Assembly: GCF_048544455.1 (NCBI RefSeq)
Contig: NC_133537.1
Coordinates: 147,414,058-147,478,057 of the forward strand
Length of the DNA stretch: 64,000 bases
Source: Silene latifolia
Taxonomy: Eukaryota; Streptophyta; Magnoliopsida; Caryophyllales; Caryophyllaceae
Direction of reading: 5' to 3'
Part shown: piece after piece, positions 34,492 through 44,122 of the stretch
Position numbering within the stretch: position 1 is the first letter of the stretch
Layout of the letters: every line of letters begins with the position of its first letter
Made by a program: the position numbers and the translations under genes
The notes under the pieces: model-generated
Seen by the model: only the letters and a program-made list of their open reading frames with translations
Databases searched by the model: none
Told to the model about the DNA's origin: nothing

Positions 34492-35962
34492 TGATACGTG
34501 CATTTTATATAGTCTTTTTAGCCTAATTTATGCACGTATTTCTATGCTTTTATCGTAGTTTATGCTACGAAATGCCCCGAATATGCTACTTTGGTTTGTT
34601 TTGTCTTATTTGCAGGAATGGACCAGAAAGTAGTGAAATCAAGCCTTTTACCGTCCGTTTAGCATGCATTTGGAGGAAGAGTGAATTTGGAGCGGGAATG
34701 TAGCTATTTTGAGATGCGCAAAGAAGAAAGATAGCTAGGCGAGCAAAGGGAAACTTCAAATTGCTAGTGCCTACTTTGGAGAGCCATATCTCGGGTTCTA
34801 CAACAGATATTCATGTGACTCCAATTGGAGAGGAAAGTTTGTCCTTTTAGCTTTCCAATGCCACCGGAATCACCCTGTTTGCCCAAGTAACGAAGAAATG
34901 GCAGCCGTTTGAAGTTCAGGGCGCGAAGCAGGAAATTGTGCGCTGGAAAGTACTCGATCGAGTAGAATTATGCTCGATCGAGTCCTTTTTCTACTCGATC
35001 GAGTAGTTGCACTTATTGATTTACTCGATCGAGTGGTTATTTCACTCGATCGAGTGGTTTAAGCTTTAGTTTACTCGATCGAGTGGTTTTAAACCACTCG
35101 ATCGAGTGGTTTCGCTGATGGGTTGGGCTTTTTAGCTTTAATTCCGTCAATTAGGTTAATAATTCCTATTTTTCTTATAAATAGGAGTAGGACATCATTT
35201 TAAACTCTCTTCCCCTTTTCATCTGACACTGTCAGATGTTACTTTGCTCTATCATTGCTACTGATACTTTGTTCTTAATTTCCGGATTAATTCCAGTAAT
35301 TCTTTCTTCCCTTTTCTCTCTTTAATTTAATGTTTATTGTTCCTTCTTCTTCTTTATTTCTTGTTCTCATTTATTCCATGTCTAGCTAATTCCCCTTAAT
35401 ATGTTAGGATTAGGGAAGCCGTGGTAGAAATATGTTAGGATCGACTTGATTAGATTAGTCTTGCGATAAGAATTGTATTAGGCAATTTAATTGTTATTAG
35501 GTTGAATGAATGCATGTAGGAGACCAATTTATCTAGTTAACCCCGACCTGGATCGAAAGATTGGAAGGGAAGGCTTGCTTAATTACAATAGGTGATACCT
35601 AATTAGGGCGAAAGCTAAGTTAGGAGACCCTAGGGCGGTTTAAGGACCGAAAGGTGACGACCATAGCTCTTCTTATCAATAGTTTAATCGACTCAGTTGA
35701 CCCGATAGTGTAGCTGCCACGGTAGACCGACTCCTGGCATATTTCTCCCTTTTCCTTCTGTTAAATTCTCTTACCTTTATTTCTCTTCCCCTTAGTCTCT
35801 TTAGTTTAGTCAAAACATTCAAAACCCCCCAATAGTGACATTAGACAGATAGGATAGACAAGTAGATAGTAAACCGCCTCCCTGTGGAGATCGACCCTAC
35901 TTATCGCTAGCTTCTGTTAGTTATATTTAGGTATTTATTTTTGGTACATAACGACCGTATCA
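34492..35962 (+). repeat. 3' LTR of element D2
   Basis: Near-identical to the 5' LTR, with the same seven palindromes at 34952-35107. One palindrome that is damaged in the 5' LTR (TAATCGATCGAGT) is intact here. Confidence 0.95.
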
Positions 35963-35967
35963 GTAAT

Positions 35968-37364
35968 ACCTCGCTCCTACTCCACAACAAAAAAAGAAGA
36001 CAGTGTCTGGCACACTTTGGATGATAAGGAGGCTAAGAACCATGATGTGGCGCACCACCCCGGTGTTGACCCCCAATCATCAGACATCCTGTCAATGAGC
36101 CACAATGACAAGGACAAGTCGGCCACGTCAGCCGCCTCCCCTTCTCTACGGAAGCATCCTCAACCACCACCTCGGCTCCAGCAGCCTCCCTGGTCGCTTC
36201 TGCTCCTCCCGGATCATCCTCCTCCTCCTCCAAGACCTCAACGACGGACCCCATAGGCCCCGTACACTCCCCTGCAATCAAAGGCAAAACAAAGAACGTC
36301 AGTCGAAATTTCGGCATTACGACGGCATAAAATGGACAAATCAAAAAAAAAAAACCTGCAAAGCAAAACAAGGGCAATCCCGCCCAAACCCGCCCAAACA
36401 AAACAATCTACAAAAAAACGCACAAAAAATGACTCACCCTTCTTTTCAAGCAAAAGACGAGTCAAAACAACAACAACAAAAAACGGCACCTTAAGACCCA
36501 CAGAAGGTCCGCCAATAACCCAAAATACACTCCCGATGTAATGGGATATTTTCTACAACTCAAAATAACAATTTCTACGCCAATTTGAGCGCAAACAGGT
36601 CAAAATTTCAAAATGCGACCGCAACAAAACAACGTGATTTTACCACGTCTCAAATTGACCTAAACTACCAATAAGGTCCATGTCAAAGCAAACTGACTCA
36701 ATTCAAGCTCAAACAGACGCTTATTTTGTCAGACATAAGACCGTCCCAAAAGTCAAAAATTCCAATTTTGCCCACAGTACCCAACAAAGGTCCGAAATGG
36801 CAAACACGGTCTTCCCCGACTACAATGCAACCTAGTGGGGCCTACAACTCAAGCAAATAAACTTGACATTGTGAAGTGAGACGGTTTCTTCGCCTCACTC
36901 ACGTTTTTCGAGCATAGAGGACGGAAACGGGGACCAAAATGCAAACTAAAAGCACCCCTATACTCGTAAACAGGTTTCTAACATAATGCAATCATCAATT
37001 TCACTCGAAATTGGCTCAATCAAAAACGCCCAATTTGATTTTTGAGGGTATAAAAATTCGCCCTAATTCAATTAACAAAAAGACCAACAAATTCAAATGG
37101 ATTGAATTAGAATTACATACGTTGAGATGACATGTTGATAATGGCACGGACTCAAGCAAGCTAGAAGACCCAACAATGGCGATTTTGGTTTGTTTTGTCG
37201 AAATTTGGAGAAGACGAAGTGATGAATGACGAGCAGCCTGATCTCGCGTCTTTTCTACAACAATAGGGAAGCCCCCTTCTATCGCCAAAGGGCTCGCGCC
37301 TAAATAAGGCTCCCCTTTGCTTTTCCAGCGAAATTTAGGCTTTGGCCCAATTTCCCACACAAAT
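35968..37364 (+). other. 3' region of element B after D2, no supported gene
   Basis: After the GTAAT duplication the sequence resumes with a Pro-coding C-rich stretch (36150-36250), then A-rich sequence. Open frames here are low-complexity. A segment at 37262-37310 resembles the leader of the antisense ORF at about 28450, so a second, partial antisense-ORF promoter region may lie here. Confidence 0.5.
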
Positions 37365-37880
37365 CCTTCAAAATTCAAACGACGGCAATTAAAACCGCCA
37401 CTTCAAAAATAATAGTGAAAATTTAAAATTCACTATTCCTTCAAATTTCAAACGACGGCAATTAAAACCGTCACTTCAAAAATAATAGTGAAAATTTAAA
37501 GTTCACTATTTCTTCAAATTTCAAACGACGGTAATTAAAACCGTCACTTCAAAAATAATAGTGAAAATTTAAAATTCACTATTCCTTCAAATTTCAAATG
37601 ACGGCAATTAAAACCGTCACTTCAAAAATAATAGTGAAAATTTAAATATCACTATTTATTCAAATTCAAACGACGGTAATTAAAACCATGACTTCAAAAA
37701 TAATAGTGAAAATTTAAAATTTACTATCCTCCAAAATTCAAACAAACGGCGATTAAAACCGCCATTTCACTTCAAAAAATAATAGTGAAAATTCAAAATT
37801 CACTATTTCTCCAAAATTCAAACAAACGGCGACCAAGACCGCCATTTCACTTCAAAAAACAATAATAGTGAAATCGAAAT
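37365..37880 (+). repeat. Tandem repeat of about 75 bp, about seven copies
   Basis: Units contain CAAACGACGGCAATTAAAACCG, ACTTCAAAAATAATAGTGAA and AATTCACTATT. Copies start near 37378, 37450, 37526, 37600, 37668, 37742 and 37823. The last two are more diverged (AACAAACGGCGATTAAAACC). Tandem arrays between pol and the 3' LTR are usual for Tat elements. Confidence 0.9.
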
Positions 37881-38083
37881 TCGCTATTTCCACGGCGGCG
37901 TTGCAAACCCCATCTGTCAAAGCAAGTAGGTAGCGGGATCCAAACCCGCTATCCCCTCAAACGTTCAACACAAACATCGAAATTCCCCAACAGGAATGTC
38001 GGGGGCTTTCTCACGAAGCCCGCTATTTCAAAACAAGCCCACCCAATGTGGCTATTTCTGCGGTCGATCAACCGACCGTTCAC

Positions 38084-38664
38084 AATGGTTGGCGAGCCTT
38101 ACAACGCGCAGCGGCTGGCGAGCCCCTTCATATACGCACAATGGCTTGCAAACCTTACAACGCGCAGCGGCTGGCGAGCCCCTTCATATACGCACCATGG
38201 ATATGGCTGGCGAGCCTTACAACGCGCCATGACTGGCGAGCCTTACAACGCACGATGGCTGGCGAGCCTTACAATGCACAATGGCTGGCGAGCCTTACAA
38301 CGCGCAGCGGTTGACGAGCCCTTCATATACGCACAGTGGCTGGCGAGTCTTACAACGCGCAGCGGCTGGCGAGCCCCTTCATATACCCACCATGGTTGGC
38401 GAGCCTTACAAACGCGCCATGGCTTGGGAGCCTTACAACGCGCAGCGGCTGGCGAGCCACTTCATATACGCACGATGGCTGGCGAGCCTTACAACGCGCA
38501 GCGGCTGGCGAGCCCCTTGATATACGCACAATGGCTGGCCACCCTTACAACGCGCAGCGGCTGGCGAGCCCCTTCATATACGCACGATGGCTGGCAAGCC
38601 TTACAACGCACCATGGCTGGCGATCCATACAACGCACAATGGCTGGCGAGCCTTACAACGCGCA
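38084..38664 (+). repeat. Tandem repeat of about 58 bp (GGCTGGCGAGCC type)
   Basis: About ten irregular units made of two half-motifs, GGCTGGCGAGCCTTACAACG and GGCTGGCGAGCCCCTTCATA, joined by ACGCACNATGGC. Open frames through it only translate the repeat. The same array recurs at 60359-60753. Confidence 0.92.
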
Positions 38665-39946
38665 AATTAAGGGTAAAATAGATTGACAATGTTATAATGA
38701 CTCAAATTTAATGACTAATATGAAAATTGACAATGTTATAATTTACGGCTCTTTACGCTTATCTTCCGAGAAACCGTCAAAATGGCATAAAACCATTCGT
38801 AACCTTTTGTTTGATTCCTTCCAACATTGACATCTAAATCCATAACCAAGTCTAAAATTACTTACAAGGTTCAGCTAACTGGGCTACAAAAATAAAAGCT
38901 TAGAAGCAAAGTCCCTTTTTGCTTAATGTTTGGGATAACAACTATCACATACTAAAGATTACAAGCCCATTAATAAAAGCGGTGGCAAAAACGAGAGAAT
39001 TCAACAATTGCCTAAAGTTTTGGTTAGGAGAATTACCAACTGATAAACATCATGATTCATTAATTAATCTAGAGAAATCCAACATGGACGGAATCGGTGG
39101 ACAAGTTTATCCAATTGCTTGTATTAGAATTTGACTAATACGAAAAAAGAAGCAAAAAGATAATTCGATTAAACTCATGTGCACAATCACATTAGCTGGC
39201 TGTTGATGGACTTTGAGCAGAAATCTATATCCTTTGTTATTCCAAATCACACCAAATTACGGTTTCCATGTCATTATATATACCACTTGGTCATACCATG
39301 ATTGAAAGGACGAGATTCATATAATACCTCCGATCTAATACAAAACCAGTCCCCGGAATTCTTTACTCTAAAATTATCGTCTCAAATATTCTATTCCAAT
39401 TTCAAATCAAACAATCCACATACAACAAATCATCCCAATTTCTATATAAGCGCATAAGAGCCGTTAATTAACGACAAGGTCGAAATTCATTCATAGTCAA
39501 CATCCACATAGGCTTGAGTGTACCAGATTCAAATAAGTTTCTTTACTCTTTGTTTTTATTTAAATCTTTTAGCTTACCTTTTATTTATTTTCTCTATTTT
39601 ATTGTCTTAACTAACTATTAATTTGTCAGTGTAAATAATTGTACAAAGTTTGTTACTAACTTTCTTTTTTCTGTCTTATTTTCGTCAAATATATAATATT
39701 ATGAATAAATAGTAGAGGCCGTCAGTTTGATGGGCGATCCGGGTGCCTAACACCTTCCCTGATCGTAACTTTACCCCCGAATCCACAATCTTTGGTTTAG
39801 GCCGGAGTGACGGATGAGTCCCCATTCTAGGGATCAAAAGGGGTTTTTTCCGTTAAAATATTTTTGTATGTTTTTTTTATAAAACTTACTGGCCGCTCCA
39901 TACTATTTACTTATTTTAAAAAAGAGATTTTTTCAGGGATCTTATA
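38665..39946 (+). repeat. Tat-type LTR-like segment (left copy)
   Basis: It ends at a tRNA-Arg type PBS. It contains GGGTGCCTAACACCTTCCC near 39740, which I recall as conserved near the end of Tat LTRs. The part 38696-39258 is about 98% identical by eye to 60783-61346, and also to 60092-60358. Its left edge is unclear: it joins the tandem array with no polypurine tract, so the true LTR start may be lost. Confidence 0.65.
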
Positions 39947-39947
39947 G

Positions 39948-39965
39948 TGGCGACTCCGTTGGGGA
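39948..39965 (+). other. Primer binding site of a Tat element (tRNA-Arg type)
   Basis: TGGCGACTCCGTTGGGGA directly follows the LTR-like segment. Ogre/Tat elements use a PBS of this type. A PBS here means that a plus-strand element begins at this LTR, rather than element B simply ending. Confidence 0.7.
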
Positions 39966-40190
39966 CTTATTAAGCGGGTAAGACTCGAAATTTATTTATA
40001 AAATTATATATTAGACAAAATTTTTTGATTTTCATTCGATTTGTAAGAGTCGAATTGCTCGCCTCATAAGCCATAACTTGAATTGAATGAACAACTTAAT
40101 TTCTAGCCATTGAATTGTTTGTCGGCTAAGATCCACATATGGATGAAGCATGTGTTTAAAGACCAAAATAAACCAAAGTCAATTTCTTAA
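39966..40190 (+). other. Leader of the Tat element after the PBS, no gene
   Basis: AT-rich sequence up to the LINE insertion. No gag start is visible. 40181-40189 is the left copy of the LINE target duplication. Confidence 0.55.
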
Positions 40191-40281
40191 TTTTTTTTTG
40201 GTGAAGAGAAGCAAGGTACAACCCTTTGGGAAATAAAACAAAGAAAACAGTAAAGGAACACGAAACTAAAGGAACTAACTA

Positions 40282-41052
40282 CTAAAACGAATAAAATGGG
40301 ACAATTCGGGGCCACGAGACTCCGCCAACATCCTGCTCCATTAATCGGAAAAGCTGGTCCGGGACATTTGAAAGATCATAGCTAACCAGCTGCTGCCCTT
40401 GCGTCACTCCTTGGTTCGCAAGCCAATCCGCACAAGAATTGGCTTCCCGATAAATGTGATGGATCTCTACTTTCCAATTATTGTCTCGAATAAAGGATTG
40501 ACATATTTGTATCATATGAGAATGGGCCGTTGGGAATTCAAAGACCGAGTCCATTAGCGTTTTAACCACCTTCGAGTCCGTCTGAATCATTAGATGGGTA
40601 AACGGTTGTGATAGTCGAAGCTCTAAGGCCAACATTAGACCTCTCCGTAAAGCCATAATCTCAGCCCTGGTCACCGTCGCCACTCCCATCCTTTCGGAAA
40701 AAGCCCTAATCAACTGACCAGCTGGGTTTCGAAACAAACCACCCGCCCCAGAAAGACCCGGGTTACCCTTTGATGCTCCATCAATATTGAGTGCAATTCA
40801 ATTTGCTGGTGGTGCTACCCATCGAATAAAAACTTCCTTGTACTCACACTCTGATTTCTTGCAGCTAACATCCATCGAATCTTTTGCATTCCGCACTTCC
40901 CAAATCTTTTGTGTGAGAAAAGATAGCTTATTTAACGGTACCTCATTGACCCGGTTGAACGTTCGACAATTCCTCCACTTCCATATCCACCATGCTACAA
41001 TAGAGAAAATCGTGGGCCATCCATCCATCCCCTCTGTTTTCTTGACCTTCAA
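40282..41052 (-). pseudogene. LINE C-terminal region with RNase H
   Basis: The frame from 41052 (SIVAWWIWKWRNCRTF) reaches a stop near 40797. RNase H follows in the same frame: IALNIDGASKGNPGLSGAGG (first Asp), VTRAEIMALRRGL (Glu), IQTDSKVVKTLM (Asp) and HIYREANSCADWLAN. An RNase H at the end of the LINE polyprotein is common in plant L1 elements. The stop and the upstream frameshift near 41105 make it defective. Confidence 0.85.
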
Positions 41053-41104
41053 ATTTTCAGTGACCCAATCTTGGATGTTGGGGTACGAAAAGAAAAGTTG
41101 GCCT

Positions 41105-42445
41105 CTAGTATATGGGAAAAGCGACCATACCTTCCTCGCTTCCAGACACTCTCAGTAGGTGTAACGAAGTTTCCTCAATCCCATTGCAAACATTGCAACA
41201 CGGGTCTTCAGTGAAACCACAGCACGCCCTATTCGAATTCGACATTATTGTATCATGTAGTACAAGCCACAAGAAAACCCGTATTCGTTGAGGCGTCCAG
41301 GTTTTCCAAGGCAATTTCCACGTCCCCTCGGCCATACTACCTGGTTCATTTCGTATAATTTGTATGGCTGACTTCAAAGAGAAGAAACCCGAGGGATTAG
41401 CAGCCCAAAAAATCCGATCCTCATTCTTGTCTCCTGGAACAACTTCAAATGAAGCAATGGTTTGAAGCACTTCCGATGCAAAAAAATCTGCAAATAATTC
41501 CCAACGACATCCCGTACCCGACTCCCACATATATTCGACTGATACATTACTTAGATCATTAGGAATAGCCACTGGTGTCAAATTTTCCAGAGGGACATCC
41601 ATGGCCCAAACATGCTTCAAAAACAGGGTTTTCTTCCCATTACCAATCGACGAGCTAAACCCCGTCTTTACAGCCGTCACACCTTCAACCACGCCTTTCC
41701 ACACATTAGAACTGTTTTGCTTGTTTTTGAACATGTCGATGTCACATCTACCCTTGCAATACTTGTGCCGTAACACCCGAGCCCAAAGAGAATTAGGCTC
41801 TGACATTAATCTCCATCCCAATTTGGCCATAAAAGCGATGTTAACTTGTCTCATCGATCGAAGCCCAAGCCCACCACTTTCTTTATCTTTAGTCACGTTT
41901 TCCCAGGAAACAAGGCTCATACCCCTCTTCTCTTGGTCCCCTCCCCATAAAAATCGTCTTGATTTTTTATCGAGCTCATCACACAAAGACCGAGGTAATT
42001 TTGCTGATTGCATTGCATATGACTGTATCGACGCGAGAGTGGATTGAACTAATGTAACCCGTCCAGCTAAGGATAAGTTTTTAGACCTCCACCCCGATAA
42101 TCTTTTGTCCACCTTTTGTGCAATAAAATCAAAAGTCTCTTTCGTTACCCGACCATTTAGCGTAGGCATACCCAAATACATTCCGAGATCATCGGTGGCC
42201 GATATTTGCAGTTCATTTGAGATGTTTGCGGCTTCATCACCATCAACATTAGGCAAGAAAAAGACCTTAGACTTTGGCTTGCTGACCCTATGTCCTGACG
42301 CCTGACAAAACTCGTCCAAACAACGATTAATCACACGTGCTTGTTCAACTGTCGCCTCGCCAAACAGGATTATATCGTCTGTAAAATATAAATGATACAA
42401 AGTCGGACCTCCTCTGCAAATTTGAAATCCCTTCCATTGGCTCAC
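41105..42445 (-). pseudogene. LINE reverse transcriptase, C-terminal part, and zf-RVT-like region
   Basis: It starts inside RT: LYHLYFTDDIILFGEA holds the catalytic pair (TDD where ADD is usual), then GHRVSKPKSKVFF, DLGMYLGMP, LAGRVTLVQS and RRFLWGG. FFSLKSAIQIIRN to TWTPQRIRVFLWLVLHD and CCNVCNGIEETSLHLL are the zinc-binding region found before RNase H. 446 residues are open before a frameshift near 41105. Confidence 0.9.
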
Positions 42446-42482
42446 GCGGCATCGTTCCTCGATGATTTGGCTTAATTTCTTA

Positions 42483-42623
42483 TAAGTATCACGAAAATAT
42501 ATGATTAATAATTTAATGCTTACTTAACTATAAGCGCATTCTTGTTTGATCTCTTTTAATTTCTTGTTTTAAACTTTTTTTTTTAGACAACGGTATACTA
42601 TTATATTAAAAACCAAAGTCGAT
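42483..42623. other. Short AT-rich spacer with a LINE-like tail
   Basis: The minus strand, just past the TPR stop codon, reads ATATAATAGTATACCGTTGTCT followed by ten A (42577-42586 as T). That resembles the 3' end and A-tail of plant LINEs. It may be a very short LINE 3' remnant or the tail of a retro-copied transcript. Confidence 0.4.
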
Positions 42624-44122
42624 TTACATGATACCTGCTATTTTAGAACAAACATAACTAACAGTACAAACTGACTCAGCAACACAAATACGACGTTTCT
42701 TAACCGGGGAATAGTAGTGTTTGTCAAAGTGAAATGAACATTCTTCTTTTATTTTATGGCGTACGGCAATCTCCAAAGTCCTTGTATTTGTAAACCTGCA
42801 AAAATCAAATCGTTTCACCAACAAGGACTTACCCTTAAACTTAGATCGATCACGACCCAAACGATGGATGGCATCTGGATGTTTTACAGATCGGATAGAA
42901 CGGCTAGATCGGCTGGAACGGCTAGATCGGCTGGAACGGGTAGAACGGCTGCATTTGCTACCTGAAAACTTCTTCAAGGCTGAAAAGGCAAAATGAGTCT
43001 GACTTGGCAAAGGATAGGAATCAGCGACCTCAGAAGGAGAGCTGTCAATTGCTGCAACTTCACAAACCACATCGTTGTTTCTTGAACTCTCATTTAGGGA
43101 CAAACATTGTCTCTTAACATTATGATGATAAACTGCCTCGTCATCAGAATTTCCCAAATCTAAAGAAGACCTAAAGTCCGTAGTCGGCAAAGGCTTCACA
43201 ACCAAAGGAGAAAAGGGGGGAACTTTTGCTTCCCATGAAAATATTTCATGAGGAGTTCCCGTCAAGATAGAAGATTGAGAGGTGAGGGGCCGAATCTTCA
43301 TATAGGCCCCAGACTTTTGATGATAAAATTGCAGATTACTTCCGAACATCAAATTCTCGTAGTCTTTCGAAGAGAGGTACAATTGTTTGTGGGCTTGGTT
43401 TTTGTTGGAGAAACTGTAATTGGAAGATTTGGTTGCGGAAGGATTACTGTCGCACTGACGTGGTAAGGGAGGGTAAGTTTCAGCATTGGAGCAGGAATCC
43501 AAAATCACGACAGGGCTTGTGTGACTTGTGTCATTTTCATAGTCCATCTCATTATTTAACATATGCACTCTACTGCAAGAGGCTTCAAAGTTTTGTAACT
43601 TAGCATCCGCATCAACATTAAGAAGTGGTTTTTTACCTTTCCTATCAGTGCCCAAGGGGTCAAAATGATAAGCAACCCATTTTCCATTGGGTTTTAGAGC
43701 AAGGCAGTCAGCAACAGAATTGGGTTCACGACTAACATCCTTAAGAAGAGTTTTTTTACCTTTCTTCTCAGTGCCCAAGGGGTCAAAATGATAAGCAACC
43801 CGTTTTCCATTGGGTTTCAGAGCAAGGCAGTCAGCAACAGAATTGAGTTCACGACTAACATCCTTATTATTCGGTTCAAGCTTCAAGGCATGTTCAAAGT
43901 CGTCGAGAGCCTCCACACAGAAATTCAATTTCTGTAAGGCTAAGCCTCTACGATATAAAGCTTTCACATTGGAGGGCTCAAAGTCTAAGACCAAATTACA
44001 AAGACACCATAATTGATTATAATGGGAGAGCTTCAACTCAGAGGCTGCTAAATTGAGCACAAGCGATAAGGCTAGGGAAGAGGAAGTCGGCTGGCTGTGA
44101 GCGGAAGGAAGTCCAAGGAAGC
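42624..44122 (-). pseudogene. TPR protein gene, C-terminal part, cut off by element C
   Basis: From the element junction the frame is open for about 499 residues to the stop at 42624. It holds a TPR block (SLVLNLAASELKLSHYNQLW, LVLDFEPSNVKALYRRGLAL, NFCVEALDDFEHALKLEPNN) that completes the repeat begun in 55376-55594. A 41-residue tandem duplication (43617-43863), a Ser-rich middle, an Arg/Ser repeat (SRSSRSSRSSRSSRS near 42890-42950) and a basic C-terminus follow. TPR pairs usually bind partner proteins such as chaperones; nothing more specific is supported. No intron breaks the frame. The first Met of this part lies inside the LTR. Confidence 0.85.
43617..43863 (-). repeat. 123-bp in-frame tandem duplication in the TPR gene
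   Basis: Two copies of a 41-residue segment (DVSRELNSVADCLALKPNGK, then DVSREPNSVADCLALKPNGK, each followed by VAYHFDPLGT and KGKK). The copies differ at a few residues, and the unit keeps frame. Confidence 0.9.

Larger units (their letters stand above)
29587..35962 (+). mobile_element. Element D2: non-autonomous Athila-related LTR element nested in B
   Basis: LTRs 29587-31057 and 34492-35962 (1471 bp each) flank 3434 bp. The duplication GTAAT is perfect (29582-29586, 35963-35967). A tRNA-Asp type PBS (31063) and polypurine tract (34473) place it on the plus strand. It is the same family as D1 but keeps a zinc-knuckle segment that D1 lacks. It encodes no enzymes. The LTRs differ at about 15 positions by eye, near 1%, so it is younger than D1. 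Confidence 0.95.
4664..38664 (+). mobile_element. Element B: old Tat-lineage Ty3/gypsy element, split by nested insertions
   Basis: The pieces 4664-7199, 16275-16562, 22365-29586 and 35968 to about 38664 read as one plus-strand element: gag, protease, spacer, reverse transcriptase, RNase H, a second RNase H, integrase, an antisense ORF and a long repeat-rich 3' region. Dual RNase H, an antisense ORF and 3' tandem repeats are traits of the Tat lineage (Ogre/Retand group). Copia element E, D1 and D2 are inserted with perfect 5-bp duplications. Its 5' LTR is left of the window; its right end is not certain. Many nonsense codons show it is dead. Confidence 0.85.
40191..42473 (-). mobile_element. 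5'-truncated L1-type LINE
   Basis: Minus strand: RT C-terminal half, zinc-binding zf-RVT-type region, RNase H and a short A-tail (T run 40191-40199 on the plus strand). AATTTCTTA flanks it on both sides (40181-40189 and 42474-42482), a 9-bp target duplication. The 5' end (endonuclease and RT fingers) is missing, as is common after incomplete reverse transcription. Confidence 0.9.

Noticed and set aside
36017..36541. Overlapping open frames rich in Pro, Gln and Lys after D2
   Set aside because: Low-complexity C- and A-rich DNA is open in several frames on both strands, with no motif.
35963..38664. A normal 3' LTR of element B ending just before 39948
   Set aside because: No polypurine tract or TG start could be placed before 38665, and the PBS after 39946 says that this LTR begins another element. 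The right end of B is left open.
38046..38681. Open frames of up to 211 codons with repeated WLASLTTRSGWRAPSYTH
   Set aside because: They only translate the 58-bp tandem array. Three frames are open at once, which follows from unit length and composition.
38919..39134. 71-codon frame that recurs at 61007-61222
   Set aside because: It lies inside the duplicated Tat LTR and is conserved because the LTR copies are recent. There is no motif and no sign of codon-level constraint.
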